Origin: Lanius collurio
Taxonomy: Eukaryota; Chordata; Aves; Passeriformes; Laniidae
Reading direction: 5' to 3'
Length of the DNA stretch: 64,000 nucleotides
Assembly (NCBI GenBank): GCA_020086605.1
Contig: JACBWW010000004.1
Location: forward strand, 43,563,051 to 43,627,050
Within the stretch, counting starts at the first letter, position 1. Each line of letters opens with the position of its first letter. The translations under genes were made by a program, and so were the position numbers. The notes below the pieces were generated by a model. It made no database searches. It was not told the DNA's origin and saw nothing but the letters and a program-made list of their open reading frames with translations. This document shows, piece by piece, positions 14,219 through 27,800 of this stretch.

Positions 14219-14508
14219 GCGACTTCTGCGGAACCACCAGAAGGACCTCTCCTCTCTCTATCCGGGCCTGGCCAGGGGGGTTTGCCTTGCAGAGCAGAGC
14301 TGAAATCACTGCTGAATCACTAAGAGCTGATGGCTGCTGAGCCAGGCATCTCTGCAGGCAATCCCGGCCGAGAGCTGAGAGAAGCCACGACCCCCTGGGA
14401 GACGGTTCCTCACGGGATCACCTCTCCGGTACGGCTTCTTGGGTCTGAGTCTCAGACCCCAACCAGCACGGGCCGGGAGAACCCCCGAGCGTTAACAACT
14501 TTACTACA

Positions 14509-14513
14509 TTGCC
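14509..14513. repeat. Target-site duplication, right copy
   Basis: TTGCC directly after the CA end of the solo LTR, matching 13795-13799. Confidence 0.75.
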
Positions 14514-17500
14514 AAGGGCTGTGTCCTGCAGGTACAGTTGAGGTGCATGTCAAAAGAAGCAGTGTACTTGAGACCCATCACAGTAGTGTACTTTCATCTA
14601 CTGTTCTTTCATCATTAGCAGTTCTCCATAGCAGTTAGATAGAAATTAGAGGCTGAGATTTCAGTTAGGCAGCTGCATTTGGACATCTGAAGATGCAGAA
14701 GCCATAAATGGACTTATAACTCTGGTCTTAAATGTTGGTAATCTTGATGGATGTGAGGTATTTCTGGCATGTTCATCCATTGTGATGCTTCCACACCGTG
14801 GTCCATTCCTATAAATTCTCACCCTGCATGACCATCATGAAGATGTGGGCAGGTTCAGGGGGAAATGTACCTCAGTACACCTAAAACAATTAGGGGCAAT
14901 GCAGCTGAGCTGCTGTGGTATATTGGCTGCTGCAGCTTGAGACTTGGCAGAATAGGTGAGGCCCCTTATTCTCTCCTGTCTTGTGTGTCTGGAAGGGAGA
15001 GTCCACCATTAACAAAATCTGTATTTCCCAGTGAAGAGGCAGTACCATCCAACCCAGAAGCATAATTCCCACAAGGACAGTGAGATGGATGTGCATAAAT
15101 GTCTAATAACTGTATGAGCACTGTCTTTTCATTGCTGGGGTACATTTTCTTTCTGTTATAAAAACAATTTTGTTGAGGAGTAAGTATTTCTCTCAAAAAC
15201 ACATTGTTAAATTAAGCCTGCCAATGGAGCTGTGCCAATTCCTTGAGCATTAGCACCCATGCACAAGAGAGGACACAAGTTCCTTTTAAAATGTTAACTT
15301 CATTAGGAAATACAGCCAGGATGCGAGGTTCTAAGGGGCTGATTTTTGTTTTGTTTTTCTCTGAAAGCTTTAAGTATGAATCAATTGAGTTACAGAGCTG
15401 CTAATGCCTCACCCACAGCAGGATTTGATGGGATCGTGGCATGTTTGTTACTGTAAGGCTTTGTTGACTTGCTTATTATTGCTACAGTGCCTTTTAGTGT
15501 TTCAGCTAAGACTAGTACTCTAAGCACTTGTTTTTCTGAGAGTTATATAGGTGTTTTTTCATTCTTGTGCCTGTTATGTACCCACATATGAAGTCAGAAG
15601 AGAAAAGATGTGGAGATGCAGGGACTTTAAAATGGGCACTGCCAGAGTTACAGAAGCCAGCTTTTACCTTCTGAGTGAAGAAAGATGTTTCCCTATATAT
15701 ATTATTCCATAATATAATAATATGCAGTGCTGTGCCATGTATTTTTGGCAGCTTGTTTTGGTGGCACTGCTTAAGGAAAGAATACAGGATGAATGGATCC
15801 CTGGCATGATCCAGAAAGTGCTTCTCCCTGAACAGCAAGGATGAGGTTAAGTTTATGGTGCTGTTTCGAATTTTCAACTTGCTTTCACAAGCCATATGGC
15901 TGCTACAGATGTCAGAGACCTTTTAATTCTTCTGCCAAAGGGTTTTTTTCCTAGCAAGTGTACTCTTGTTCCAAAGCTGAAGTACTCATGGAACTTCAAT
16001 CCCCATCTCTGTGATGCAGGAAATGAGGAGGCTATCGCATGGATGCTACATTTCACTGTCAGTCAAATCACTAGCAGAGGAGAGGCTCAATTCACTCCTG
16101 GATGCAGTCATCCTTGCCAGCTCTCTCAAGACCTTCACATTCACCCTGACACAAGAAAGCTTCACCAATGTCTCACTCATTACCTCATCTGCAACTGAAA
16201 GAATCCTGGACCCATTAGGGTAAACAATAGGGGAATATGGGATTGCAAGATGATGTGTGAGTGCTAATTGAAGTGTTGTGCAAAGCTGGCATAGTTAAAC
16301 CAATACAGAAACTTAGGTGGTCACCATTATGTTTGTTAGAATCTAATCTTGGGATCTGTAGGAGAAAAATTTTGAGTGGATTTTAGTTAATACTAGACCT
16401 TCTCTTTGTATATCCAAGACTTGTATTTGTTCACTTTTATGTATGGATTCAGCCAGTTCCCCATTATTTTAGTTCTTGCACCTTTTGCCTTCTCTTGTGT
16501 TAGTGAAAATAACTCTTGATAACAGTGTCAGTTCAGAAGAAATGGGATCCTGGGCTCCTACATCCACAGACCAGGTCTCTCTCTACCTTATGCAGTTTAA
16601 GTAATTGAAAGTAAGAGTGATCTATTGTCCTTCGGATAGGGCAGTTGTAAGAAGGAGAATGTGACTCCTGCAGTTGTTTGGGTGTTGTTAGACAACACTG
16701 GAATTCCAGGAATTGGACTTCTGGGCTGTGGAGAAGCACAGATCCCCATGGTTACAGACACAGAGCAGTGCCCTAACTCTGACATCTTTTTTCCAGAAGA
16801 TGTAGTTAAGTGGCCTTCACATCGTTGTATTATAGTCAGGGTTTGTTTCCAACCAGAAATGACCTTGTAAAATCTCAGGCTTTTACAAGAACAAAACAAA
16901 GAAATGCTGTTTACCTGCTACATAAGGCAGCACCTTTGGTCAGTTGAAAAAAATTTGAAATATGAAATATTATGACTTATAAAAACCAGTTGAAATCTGA
17001 GCGTGAAATCTACATTCCTTGGCTCCTTGCATTTCTTGGTCTGGTTATCTTCCCAATGTTGCTTTAGTTTCACACTGTGTATATTTTATCTTGAGCTTTG
17101 GGGAGGAGTATCCAAGACAGGAAATCATCAGAACTTGGAAAAACAGTAAATATGTTCATTAATCATTCTTAGGGACACATGTACATTGTTTAATGCAGGT
17201 AAAGGAAAAGTAGAACTTAAACTATGCTTATTGAAAATGGGAGAATAGAGACTTTAGGAGCAAACAGTAATAAACTGTAAGAAAGTAGATATTTTGAAGC
17301 TTTAGATCTCAGCCACAGGTGCATGTGTCTCTGCAAGGATGACAAAAATAGTTTCTGACATGAAGATTCTGTCCCTGCTAAATTTCAAATTCCTGTTCCA
17401 AAACACAGAACATAAACATCTCACAAAAATAGCAGCAAAAAATTGGCAATCATTAACAAGTGTTTTCCTCTCAATTCTTGTTCAAATGTAGTGAGACATG

Positions 17501-18554
17501 AAGCAGTTTAGAAGCTTGAAAATTTTCAACTTTAAGGACTGAGAGGTAGATTTCCCATGATCTCTTGAGCTATAATACAGAAACTTCCTGCTTATCTTGG
17601 GAAAGTGCTGTTTTCAAGTAGTTGTTGTTCTAGCATTAAAAAAAAACAGCATTAAAAGATGAATTCTTACTCTGTCCAGACCCTCAGCTGATACACAGAT
17701 ACATTTCATTTGCTTAATTAGAGCTCTGGCTAGTTTATGGGTGCTTATCTGACTTAGAGTTACTATTGTGAGACATTTAGAGAAATGTTTGTTGAGAGGA
17801 ACATTTTATAGAAACCTTTCCTCAACAAACCATGGAAGGACCAATGATGTGGCCTTTCCCTGGCACACAAGAGGCTGGTTTAGCCTTAAGGCTACAGTGT
17901 TGTACGCAGGGCAGCCTTGGGGCATTCTTCATGTACAAAGATGTAAGTCAGTAGTACTTACACCCAATGAGTCTGATCTTCTACTCCTTTTCGCTTGTGA
18001 ATGAATTTATATCTACACAGACTCTATTCAAAATACTGTTTCTGAGGGACTAGCCACACCAGTGGTAATTTCCACTGAACAGAACAGCATTGCAACATTA
18101 TTAAATAGCTCTTGAGGATGAATTAATCCAATAAGTAGGTTATTGGAATAAAGTATATTTTATTAGTGCCTTAGGACATTCAGCCAAAGCCCAGAGCCCC
18201 TGAGCACTATTCAGACACATAACATGAAACAGTCTCTACCTCAGAAATTTATAATCGGATAAGACAAAGCAGACAAATAAAAGAAATAGAGAAATTGAGA
18301 CAGGAAGGGGCAAAATGGGTTCTCAGCCATCCTGTAGTTGGGAAGTGTGTAGCTAGGCAATAGCACAGGTAGCTTCTTTTAAAAAGTAAAATGAAAAAGT
18401 GCAGCAATGTAAATGAGAATTTGTTAACAACAAAGCTCAGAATCGGCACCTCCGGAAAGAAAGGGAAAATAATTTATCCGCCCACACTCACTTTTTTCTG
18501 ACGAAGGCAGGTGAATAAAGCTGCACTAATAGAGTGTGACGCTCACAATCCTGA
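14514..18554. other. Non-coding DNA upstream of PTPN5 coding exons
   Basis: No exon or named repeat recognised. It may be an upstream intron of PTPN5 if the gene has 5' non-coding exons, which cannot be told from sequence alone. Confidence 0.5.
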
Positions 18555-18662
18555 GCTGCGCTTGCTGAGGCGGAACTGAGAGGTAACCATCGTCTCCAGG
18601 AAAACAATAGCCCTGCAGCCCCCGCGGTGCCTGCAGGGTCACATCCTGTTCATCCCCTGCAC
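18555..18662 (+). promoter_or_regulatory. Open, GC-richer leader just upstream of PTPN5 start
   Basis: The PTPN5 reading frame stays open upstream of ATG 18663 back to 18555, where a TGA (18552-18554) closes it. The stretch is richer in G+C and CpG than its neighbours. A possible splice acceptor (CTCCAG at 18594-18599) precedes GAAAAC, which would give Glu-Asn. Human PTPN5 has an N-terminal extension with Arg-Glu-Asn at a comparable place, so this could be 5'UTR or coding sequence joined to an exon further upstream. The pyrimidine tract before it is weak. Confidence 0.4.
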
Positions 18663-18863
18663 ATGTTGTTTTCACGTGAAGGTTGTTCCCGTCCAGCTGT
18701 TATGGAGTCAGTGGATGAAGCTGAAGGACAGCAAGGAGAGCTGAACAGGAAGGAGCAGTCCCTGAAAGCCTCCCAGAAAACAGCAGTGCTCGGTTGGCCT
18801 CCCCGGTGGAATGGATTAACACCTGGAGACAGCATGTATCTGTTTGTCCTCTCACAGATACTG
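18663..18863 (+). CDS. PTPN5: PTPN5 coding exon 1: N-terminus and first half of TM1
   Basis: Encodes residues 1-67, ending in phase 0 at CTG before GTAAGG. The anchor is [10 protein letters not shown] (residues 13-22), matching VMEALDEAEG of mammals. I chose ATG 18663 because rodent STEP61 starts 15 residues before that same Met with a similar stretch (Met ... Ser ... Pro-x-Val-Met); it gives 13 residues here. Its context is weak (C at -3, T at +4). The next in-frame ATG, 18702, has a strong context (G at -3, G at +4) and would give 525 residues. The region between DEAEG and the membrane segment has only one Pro-Pro (46-47) where mammals have a long proline run. The hydrophobic run starts at Ser57. 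Confidence 0.85.
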
Positions 18864-21800
18864 GTAAGGCAGCTTGCCATAGCTTTGGGATGCTGGGACC
18901 TTTCTGTTAGGCTGCACTGGCTTGGGAGGTTTCTTCCTCAGTCACTCTAGATCAGTTCATCGATGGGAATAGGTGCAGTCCTCATTTCTGCTGCCACCTC
19001 TCACAGCTTTGCCTTGAGAACAGCCCTTTTGATGTCCCAGACTCCCATCCCATTTCCTGCCTCTCTGCAAATGCCTCCTTTGCCGAATGACCAATATCCC
19101 ACCAAAACCATTTTCCATGGCTGATATATATGGGGGTAAAGACTCGTGTTGTTAACAAGTGGAGCAGGAGGTGTATCCTTTAAAGTGGTGGTGTGCCCTT
19201 CACAGTTGGGGATGAAGTTATACTTCTCTGTGTGTTAAATATAAAATCATTACTCTTGTAGTTTATGTTAACTGTGGCATGTGCAGCACCCTTAAGTGGT
19301 TCAGATGAAAAATTTCCATGTGTGTATGTTTGTGTGTGTGTATTTATAGTGATGCCTATGTGAAACATGGCAATTTGAGAGATCTTTGAAAGAGGCCTTA
19401 AGAATCTTTTAATAACATCCTAAATGCATGGAATTACTAGTTTGGATCTAAAAGTAATAACCCTGAAAGTTCAGAAGTCAGAGGAACATGTTGCTCTTTC
19501 AGTGTTACTCAACTTGCTGTTTCTGGGCAACCCTTTTGCTAGTGAGGGTCGGAGGGAGCCTGTGTAATTCAGTGATGAACATCTAGTTAACAGTGGCTGT
19601 GCTTGGAGCCTTCAGTCTTCTTATTCCTCTTAAGCTACAGCCTAGAAAATACCTGACTTCTTAAAGCAAAAGCAATAATCAACATGAAATCAGTGCTAAC
19701 TAAATTAGTTAATTATGCAGTCTTGAAATGAAAATGAATGTGTGTATAATGAGAGATGCTAATTACGTCTTTTCTGATTGATTGCACAGCTTCTCTGCAT
19801 GATGCTGTGGTACAGCACTTACGGGGCCATCCCAGCAGCTCAGAATGCCTTCGACCTGCTCTCTTACTTGCTTACCCCATTTAAACAGGTTTTTTCAGAT
19901 CAAGGGGAGGTAAGTCTCTGTGCTGCTCTCTGGTGATACAGCTGATGTCAGTAGCCTCTGGCGGGCACTTCTAATATCTCTTCTGATTAAAAGCATAGTA
20001 TGCATGTATTTCATTCATTAGAGTGACTTTTGCACTGTGTGTATGTCCTGAAATGGTATAGGAGTTTTCTGAAAATGGATTAATATTTTATCTTTGAGAT
20101 ATTGGGCTGAATTTTTGGCTATGATGTTAGGTCAGCACAGCAGATTTTTCATTATGTGCAAATTATTGCAAATGAAACAAAGCAATAAGAAGTCATCCCA
20201 TTAAGGTTTAGCCCACAGTAAAGGGAGAGCCGGAACTTAGTTTCTTATGATGAATAGAACTTAAATACTGGGAGAATGGATCAACCCACGTAAAAGGTGA
20301 ATAAAAACCACACCATACTCTCTCAACAAAAATCTGTTTTTGTTGAGTGTTTAGAGCATATCTGTGTGCAGTAAATGTATTTCAAGTGTACTAGGTGCAC
20401 AGATTCAATTATATTTACCGAGCTACCCCAGTAAAATTGCTTAGCTGCTCACCATGACATGATGACATGTATACTAGAATGATTCATCTGATAAATTACT
20501 GGTAATTATACCCAGTGCAGATTTTTCTAGTGTGGACAGAACCTTAATTAAGTGGTGAACAGCTACTTTCAAAAATCAGATGAAATATATTTGCTATCAG
20601 GATGCTTAGATCCATTGTACATAATCTTTGAGGCAGAGGCTTTGCAGTGCTAATAGAAAATCTGATTCAGTGCCTCTTGTGATTGAAGTACAGTGGAGAC
20701 TGTTTTCTGTTTTCTCATAACAGTGTTTATGAGCTGCATGTCACCTGCTCTTTTGGGGTTTTTTGAAAGAAGCACTTTTTCTTTGCCCTTTTGCAGTTGA
20801 CTTTATTATGCACAGAGCTCTTCACAGACTATTGTCTGTGTCTTATTTGCAGTGGCTCAATCATCAGCAAATTGTTGTTCCTTACAGAAAATCACTGATT
20901 TGTATAATTTTGACTTACAATAATTGTCCTTCACAGAGGAAACTGATTCCTAGAATGCACCACAAGAACACCCCAAGTATGGCTCTGTGCAGATGTTCAT
21001 GCATATGTTTGAGGACTGTTTATTATAGGACTATTTATTGTGCAAATTTACACTTGAAAACAGTACAGGCAAATAAATCTTCTGATGTTAAAATAAGCAA
21101 ATGGGAGCTCTTAGCTCCAAATTTCTCATTAGCTGTACTAGTAGGAGAAAAACAGAGTAAAATTCCTTGCTCACTGAAGCCCATTAGAATTGAATTTTGT
21201 ACCTACTACTGAGAACAGGCTGAACTATAGACTACTATAAAATGACTAAGACATTAGAATTAATTCCATTGCCAGTGGTGTGAATTAACCTGATAGTGTT
21301 TCACTGAATGCATAGAAAACACATAAAACTCCTCTGTGGCTGGATTCTATTTAAGGATCCCCAAACCCAGGAACAGTACTTAATTTTGTTTAAACCCCTT
21401 TGCCACAGTATGGAATCACACTGACTGTAGCAATGAAGCATTGGTCCAGTCTGCAAAATTGAATTGTGGATTCAGATCTCAACTTTGGCAAAGCATGACA
21501 GTGGGAAGCAGAATTCCTCTTTGCCTTAGCAGTGAAATCTGGGGTTTAGACCTTCTGAGATGCAGGGACTTAGAGGTGGTTTCAATTTCAGTCTTCTCCA
21601 AAGCCTGGAATTTTTTTTGGTGATGATGACAGCTTTTCCACACATGAGTATGGTATCAGTAAATCTTCATGGGAAATAATGCACACTTTGCCAAAAACAT
21701 GTATGCAGACTCTGCACTGTGCCCCTAAATTAATCACTGTCTATTCTGTTGCCTCACAGAGCCTAAGTACAGTTGGGAGTGTTGTGGTATCATACATCCT

Positions 21801-24800
21801 GCTGTCTTTGGCTTCTCTAGGACTGCTATTTCTAGGATCTCTGGTAAGTTATGATACAGCACAAGCTATATTCATGCCCTTTTTCAGTGAGTTTTTATAA
21901 GATGTCGAATTCATCCAAAGTTGTTGGTGTTATGCCCAAGCTGATTGTAAAGCATTGTTTTGGGGGTTGTTTCTATATAATTACCTCCTTGCTTTATGTA
22001 GAAGAATCGACCTTATTCAATTTCTTGATTAATTTGGGATTGCACTGATGGTTTTTGTTCTTTCCATCCACAGATGGGCAGACTGTTTGCACTGAAGTAG
22101 GAGGGATGTGGTCCATTAACAGGACCATTATCCATTGATGTCTGTGGCAGAAACAGCTGTTCCAGAGTGCCAGTGTACTTCTGAATGTGAAGTCCTGTTA
22201 GATGTAGGCCAAGGCCCCAGCTGCAGAACAAGCTTAAGTGGCACGACCACAATTAATCTATCTAGATGTGAGCTGTTGGGGTGCAGCAATGTATTGTGTT
22301 TCTCCATTGGTTGTGTAACTGGCACAAAGTTTTATGGTAGATGAGAGAGCTATGGAGAACTCTTTCTTGTCAGGGAGCTCTAATTGGATGTGGCTTTTCA
22401 AGCCCCTCTATGCTGCTCCCTTAGAATGGGAATGCAGTTACTGAAGATGCAGGGAGAGCATCACCTCCTGTCCTTACAGAAGTGTACCCCAGGTAGCTCA
22501 GGAAGTTGAAGTTAAGCTACACACACGCTGTTTGAGTGATGCACAGTATAATGAAGTACATCCTAGAAGCATGGGACAGTAGGTGGGAAGCGACTGCTAG
22601 TCTAACACCCTGCTTGGAGCAGAGCTGTTGCCCACACTCAGTATGGTCAACCATGAATTTTTCCATACAGGTTTTTAAAGCCGTCAGAGATGGAGATGTG
22701 TGCCAGAGATCTCTGTGTATGCCTGTGCCACAGCCGCATGGCACTTTTGGGGAAGAGTCTTTTCCAAGTGTCTCCTCCGAATTTCACAAACATAAATGTC
22801 CAAGTTGAATTTCTGCAAGCTTGTGGCCATTGTCCCTTGTGGTATCAGCTGACACTACCAAGAAGTGTCTGGCTGCATCTCTGGAGCTGCCCTTGCAGTA
22901 GTTGCAGGCCACTGTTAGATCACTCCAGCCTCCTCTTTGACAGGTTGAACAAGCCCAATTCCCTCCACCTTTTTCCTGTACTCTAGACCGCTGACCTCCT
23001 TTGCAACCCTCTACTGGGACCACTTTAGTTTTTCCATATCTGTCTTAAATTGGAGGAAGCAAATTTGTAGACAGTATTCAAGGTACAGCTCCGTCAGTGC
23101 CAAAGACAGGGGAATACATCCTTTGATTTGCTGGCCACACTCCCTGCTGGGAAGTAATGTCATATTCTATGCCATGGTTAAGTTCACTCAGAGGCAGTAC
23201 AGTGGCAAAATCTGTTTAATGTGTCAGGAAAATGCACTTTCTAAAAACCACTCACAAGGCAAAGTAATTATAGTTAATGCCTCTATTATTGTGATCATTG
23301 ATGTAGGCAAGGAAGTTAGCCAGGTTTATGCAATTTTCTGCTTTTTTGATGCTGCTGTACCTTATCCAGATTAATTTTGTCCTCTAAAATATACTTCTGG
23401 TAATTCTGTAATAGCAAATGCTAAAAAAAAAAAAAGAACCATCTAAGAATTTTCCAGGCAATCTTGCAATAAAACATTCTGGGCTGAAAATCTCAACAGC
23501 AAGAGTGTGTTTTTTTTGCATATTCAACTATTTCTCAGTGGATGAAAACATTTATTGCTGACCCGTTCTTAGCAGAGAAGGTAAAAGTAAGTGAAAGCTC
23601 TCTGTGGCCAAAAATTCTGATCTCTATTCGGACAGCTTTGCTATGAACTCCTTACAAGTGAACATGAATACCAGTATAGATTTTAGACCTCTAAAGTAGA
23701 CTTTAGGCCTCTTTAAAAAATGATAGCTTTTACATAAATTTAGGGTACAGTGCCAGATTATTAAAGATGTTTAGCTCAATTATATGTACTTAAGACAGCT
23801 ATATGTAAATTTCAGATGGAAAGCCATTAAATCAGGAGAGGTATGATTTGTAGAATACAATAGTAGACTTTTATTTTGTAAACACGTCTGGGAAAGATAA
23901 GAAACTGAACAAAAGGACAGTGGTATCACATTGGCTAGCATATGATGGTCACAAGCACATTCCACTTCCACTGTATCCCTGAGTTAAGCCTGGCCAGCTC
24001 TGTGGAAACCTCTGTGGCTGAAAGCAGGTTTGAATGGGTAGATGTGAATCCTTGTAACGCGCACCACAAAGCTGCTCCTGCATGGAACATTCCTGTTCTC
24101 TTCAGTACTTTCCAATTCTAATACAGAGGTGTGGGTTGCTGTCCTAAAGGCCCATCCCCTAGGCTGTATGGAAGGGCTGGCTACAAGCAGAAACTTTTTA
24201 AAATGTTTGTTTCCTTCAGTTTTGGCATCTACTCAGAGCCCGACCAGACCCCCCCTTTCCGCTGCAAGAGGACAGACGCCAATCTGTGAGCCGGCAGCCT
24301 TCCTTCACGTACTCAGAGTGGACAGAGGATAAAAATGAGGATGACTTCCTAGATTTGGATCCCATACCAGAGACTCCAGTCTTTGACTGCGTAATGGACA
24401 TTAAAGCGGAGACAGACCCAGCTACTCTGACGGTTAAATCCGTGGGCTTGCAAGAAAGGTAGGGTTGATGTGACTAATAGGGAAAAGTCTGCTCCCAGAT
24501 TTGGTGGGTTTAGGAGTTCTGTGCCTAGTAGGAAGCTTTATTGCCTTTGTGAATGTCACTTAACAATATGGATTTAAAGTCAAGCATCTGCTTTATTTCC
24601 TGTCCTGTTTTCAGTCCAGTCATAAATACAAGTGTGTTAGCTAAACAACACACAGTTCCTGGACAGCTGTCAACAAGTGCTCTTCTAAAGCATCTTTTCT
24701 TTCCATTGAATACATCTATTTGTGTTGTATCCATCTCTCACCATTCATCAAGATAGCAACTGCATAGCATGAAATTCCCCTATAGGGCAGTGAAAGCTTT

Positions 24801-27800
24801 TACTTCTGAAAGAGGCAAGACTTGTAGGGCTTTTTTCCCCCTGTCACTCGTGCTAGAAGACTAGTCTTTTCTCCAAATTCAAACCATAGAAAAAGTGGTA
24901 GTCTTCAGTATTTTATTATATATAAAAGAGTTAATCCAGAAGAAAATTAATTTGATTCAAATGAACCCAGTAATGAAACTTTGGAGTGAACTGGTGTTCA
25001 CTGCTTGAACCATACGGGCAACTTGAAAAGATAAGTTTCTCAGGCAACTCAGGAGCGCATCAGAGAGATTCACAGCTGGGAAAGGGCAGTCTCAAGATAA
25101 AAGGAAAATCTTTTTCTGTTTTGTGGCCTTTCAGTTGTCTTAGTGAAATAGAACAAAGGTCTTGATAGAATTTCTGTGAAGAAATTCTGCAAAAGTGATG
25201 ATGTTGTGAATAAGAATGAAATTACTGAAGGGCCCAGCATAGCAAAGTACCACCTTTCTTTATTTCTCAGTTTTCAAGCTTAATTGGAGTGCTAACCATA
25301 GTTAATTCTCATCTCTAAAGCTTAAAACAAAGGATAGAACTTAGGTTTTAAGATTATGATGCTCACTTTCCAAAGCACTTTAGGACACAGTAAAAAGGAG
25401 TGTTACAGAAGTGGCTTTCAATTTGCACTCTGTAGCTTAGAATGTTTTTTCTCGCTGAATGGTTTGTTATAACATTGTCCTAAAATCTTATACCTTTTAT
25501 TATTTTATTCTACCTTTATATGAGATCACAGTAACCTCTGGGGCTTGTCCCTGAAGCTGCTGCTATCAGAGGGTTTAGTTGGTTTTCATTATAGGTAAGA
25601 CGGGACTTGAAATACGTGAGTCATTTATGTTCTTCACTATCCCTGATTTCATTCCATTTTTGTCACTTTAAAGATGTGACATTTCTCCTCAGATGACTGC
25701 TAGCCTACACGAAAGATACTCACTGTGTCAAGAGAATTGGGGAATATCACTTGGGGAATAATCAATGGGTTAAAGGAATGAATTACAATGAAAAACCTGT
25801 CAAATAACTAGAAGGGAAAGAATGAAAGCAATTGCTTGAATTCTCAAACTAGGTACAAAGCGTACACTTAAGATATAAACTTGTTTTCAACATACACGTG
25901 TCCTTGAGAAGACAGACATCATTTCAGGTTTGAGCTGTGCCCTGACAAACTTCATTTACATTACACATTGGTCACTTTTCCTTTGTTTGGTGTTGTGTTA
26001 AATTACCCACCTCTGCCTCTTTAGCATCCATTCTGGTTCTCTATCTTACTTCCCTCTCATTTTTAATCCACCTATGCAATTAAAAGGGTGGTCAGCAGCT
26101 AAATTCAAACACCACTGAATGTTGCTGAAATAGAAATAATCTCATTTCCTCATGCTGAAGAACTGTTTACGTAGGTAGCCTCTTCCACCTTGAAAGAACC
26201 AAAAGCAATCATTGTCAAATGCATCTGTTTTGGGGGAGAAATGTGGTAGCTGTTTAGTAGCATAAAGGAGGGCAATCCTTTGAAAGGTGTCCCTAAAGAT
26301 TCTGTGCCTGCCACTAGTGGCACTTCCCCATGGCTGTGAACCACAGCAGGACGCTGGCTGCAAATTCTTTTGGACAGACTCCTGAGTCCAGGAAAGGGCT
26401 GTGATCCAAGTAATGACTTCTGTCCTCTCTCTGAGCTGGCTGTGCCTTCATGCTTAGATGGTTTTTAATAGCTCTTGCACACACCTAACTAGATTTTCCA
26501 AGCTGAGATTCATCAAAAATAGGTTTACTGTGTGAATGTATAGAACCTTTACCTAGTAATCATCATATTGTGTGGCTTTATTATTATGTTAAAAATATTT
26601 AAATATAGATTTGCTGATGGCTTTTGAATCTTACTTTTGTCTATCATATGTGAGATTAAAACTTTATTTGATAATAGGCATTTTGATTTCTTTATTTTGT
26701 TGTGTGGCTAACTTCTAGTAAAGCTACTAAAAATTCTATGCTAAAGAGTATCTCTGTTTTTAATGTAACTGTTAAAATGTTGTGACCTTCATTTTATGTT
26801 TTTCATGATGTACAATTGTGGAAAGAACATTTTTAAGATAGAAAAACTCTTCACTGCAGTGGTTGGCTTTCCCTGTCTTTAGTAACGTTGAACTGGTAGT
26901 TTATCCCAAGGTCTTACCCTGCTGATGTCTCAGTGTACAACATAATCTTCTGGTCTTGTCTACTCAAGAAGCATCACCTGTTTTCTTACAGGTACTGACC
27001 AAAATATCCCCACAGAACCAGCTGGGTGGCTTTCTGAAGTTGTTCATTTGTCATTGCTGACAGTGATGAGTCTGTTGTAAGAAAACTTTGGCTGCTCTGT
27101 TTTGCAGGAGAGGTTCAAATGTTTCCCTCACACTGGATATGTGCACCCCAGGCTGTTCTGAGCAAGGCTTTGGCTATGTCATGTCCCCAAGGGAACAGTC
27201 AGCCCGAGAATACCTCCAGACAGCATCGAACATCCTTACTGAGGAAGAGCTGCACAAGAAGGCACTGGATCCTTTCATACTCCAGGCAGAGTTCTTTGTG
27301 AGTGTCTGACCTCTCTCTTCTAGGAGCATCAATTAAAATGGGATGTTGCCTCTCCATAGAAGACCTTAGTATTATTTTCTGCCAGTCTAAAAGTAGTACA
27401 TACAAACTCCACTTCTGTCAGTGAAGCATTTAATTCAATTCCCAAATTTGTCAACCCTTGCTGACATATATTACGTTTTTATCAAAAAAAAAAAAAAAAT
27501 TCACTAGAGTCCAGAACAAAAGCCACATTTGCTATAGATAAAACTTCTTGAAATGTGTCTGGAGTTGCCCTAGGGATGAAATTAGTCCTAATCTACCCTC
27601 TTTGCTGTTGAGCTACTTTCCAAATCTAAATGTTCTCAGGTTACCTGAAATACAGTGTGGCTCTGTCATTCAGCAGGAGCTACAGAAAGTATGTGTTACT
27701 GGGAGAGGGGGGAGGAGGGTGGTTTGCACAAAAATAATTTACTAGTTGTAAGCTTCTCTGTCAGTTACTTTTAGGATTCTGAAAACGTTTCCTTGGCTCA

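Larger units (their letters stand above)
13800..14508 (+). mobile_element. Solo LTR of an endogenous retrovirus (ERVL-like)
   Basis: A 709-bp unit begins TGCAGT and ends ACTACA, a near-perfect 6-bp terminal inverted repeat (5 of 6 pairs), and is flanked by a 5-bp direct repeat TTGCC. Inside, in + order, are an inverted CCAAT box (14103-14107), a TATA-like CATAAAAG (14141-14148) and a poly(A) signal AATAAA (14213-14218), so the LTR reads in the same direction as PTPN5. No gag, pol or env lies on either side, which is the usual outcome of recombination between the two LTRs of a provirus. The 5-bp duplication fits ERVL-class integrases better than the 6 bp typical of ERVK; class assignment is inference. 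It is more GC-rich than its surroundings and its structure is well preserved, suggesting a fairly young insertion. It lies about 4.1 kb before the first recognised PTPN5 exon. Confidence 0.85.

Noticed and set aside
20763..21212. 149-codon frame in intron 2
   Set aside because: No recognisable similarity, no splice context, Cys- and Ser-rich composition typical of random translation.
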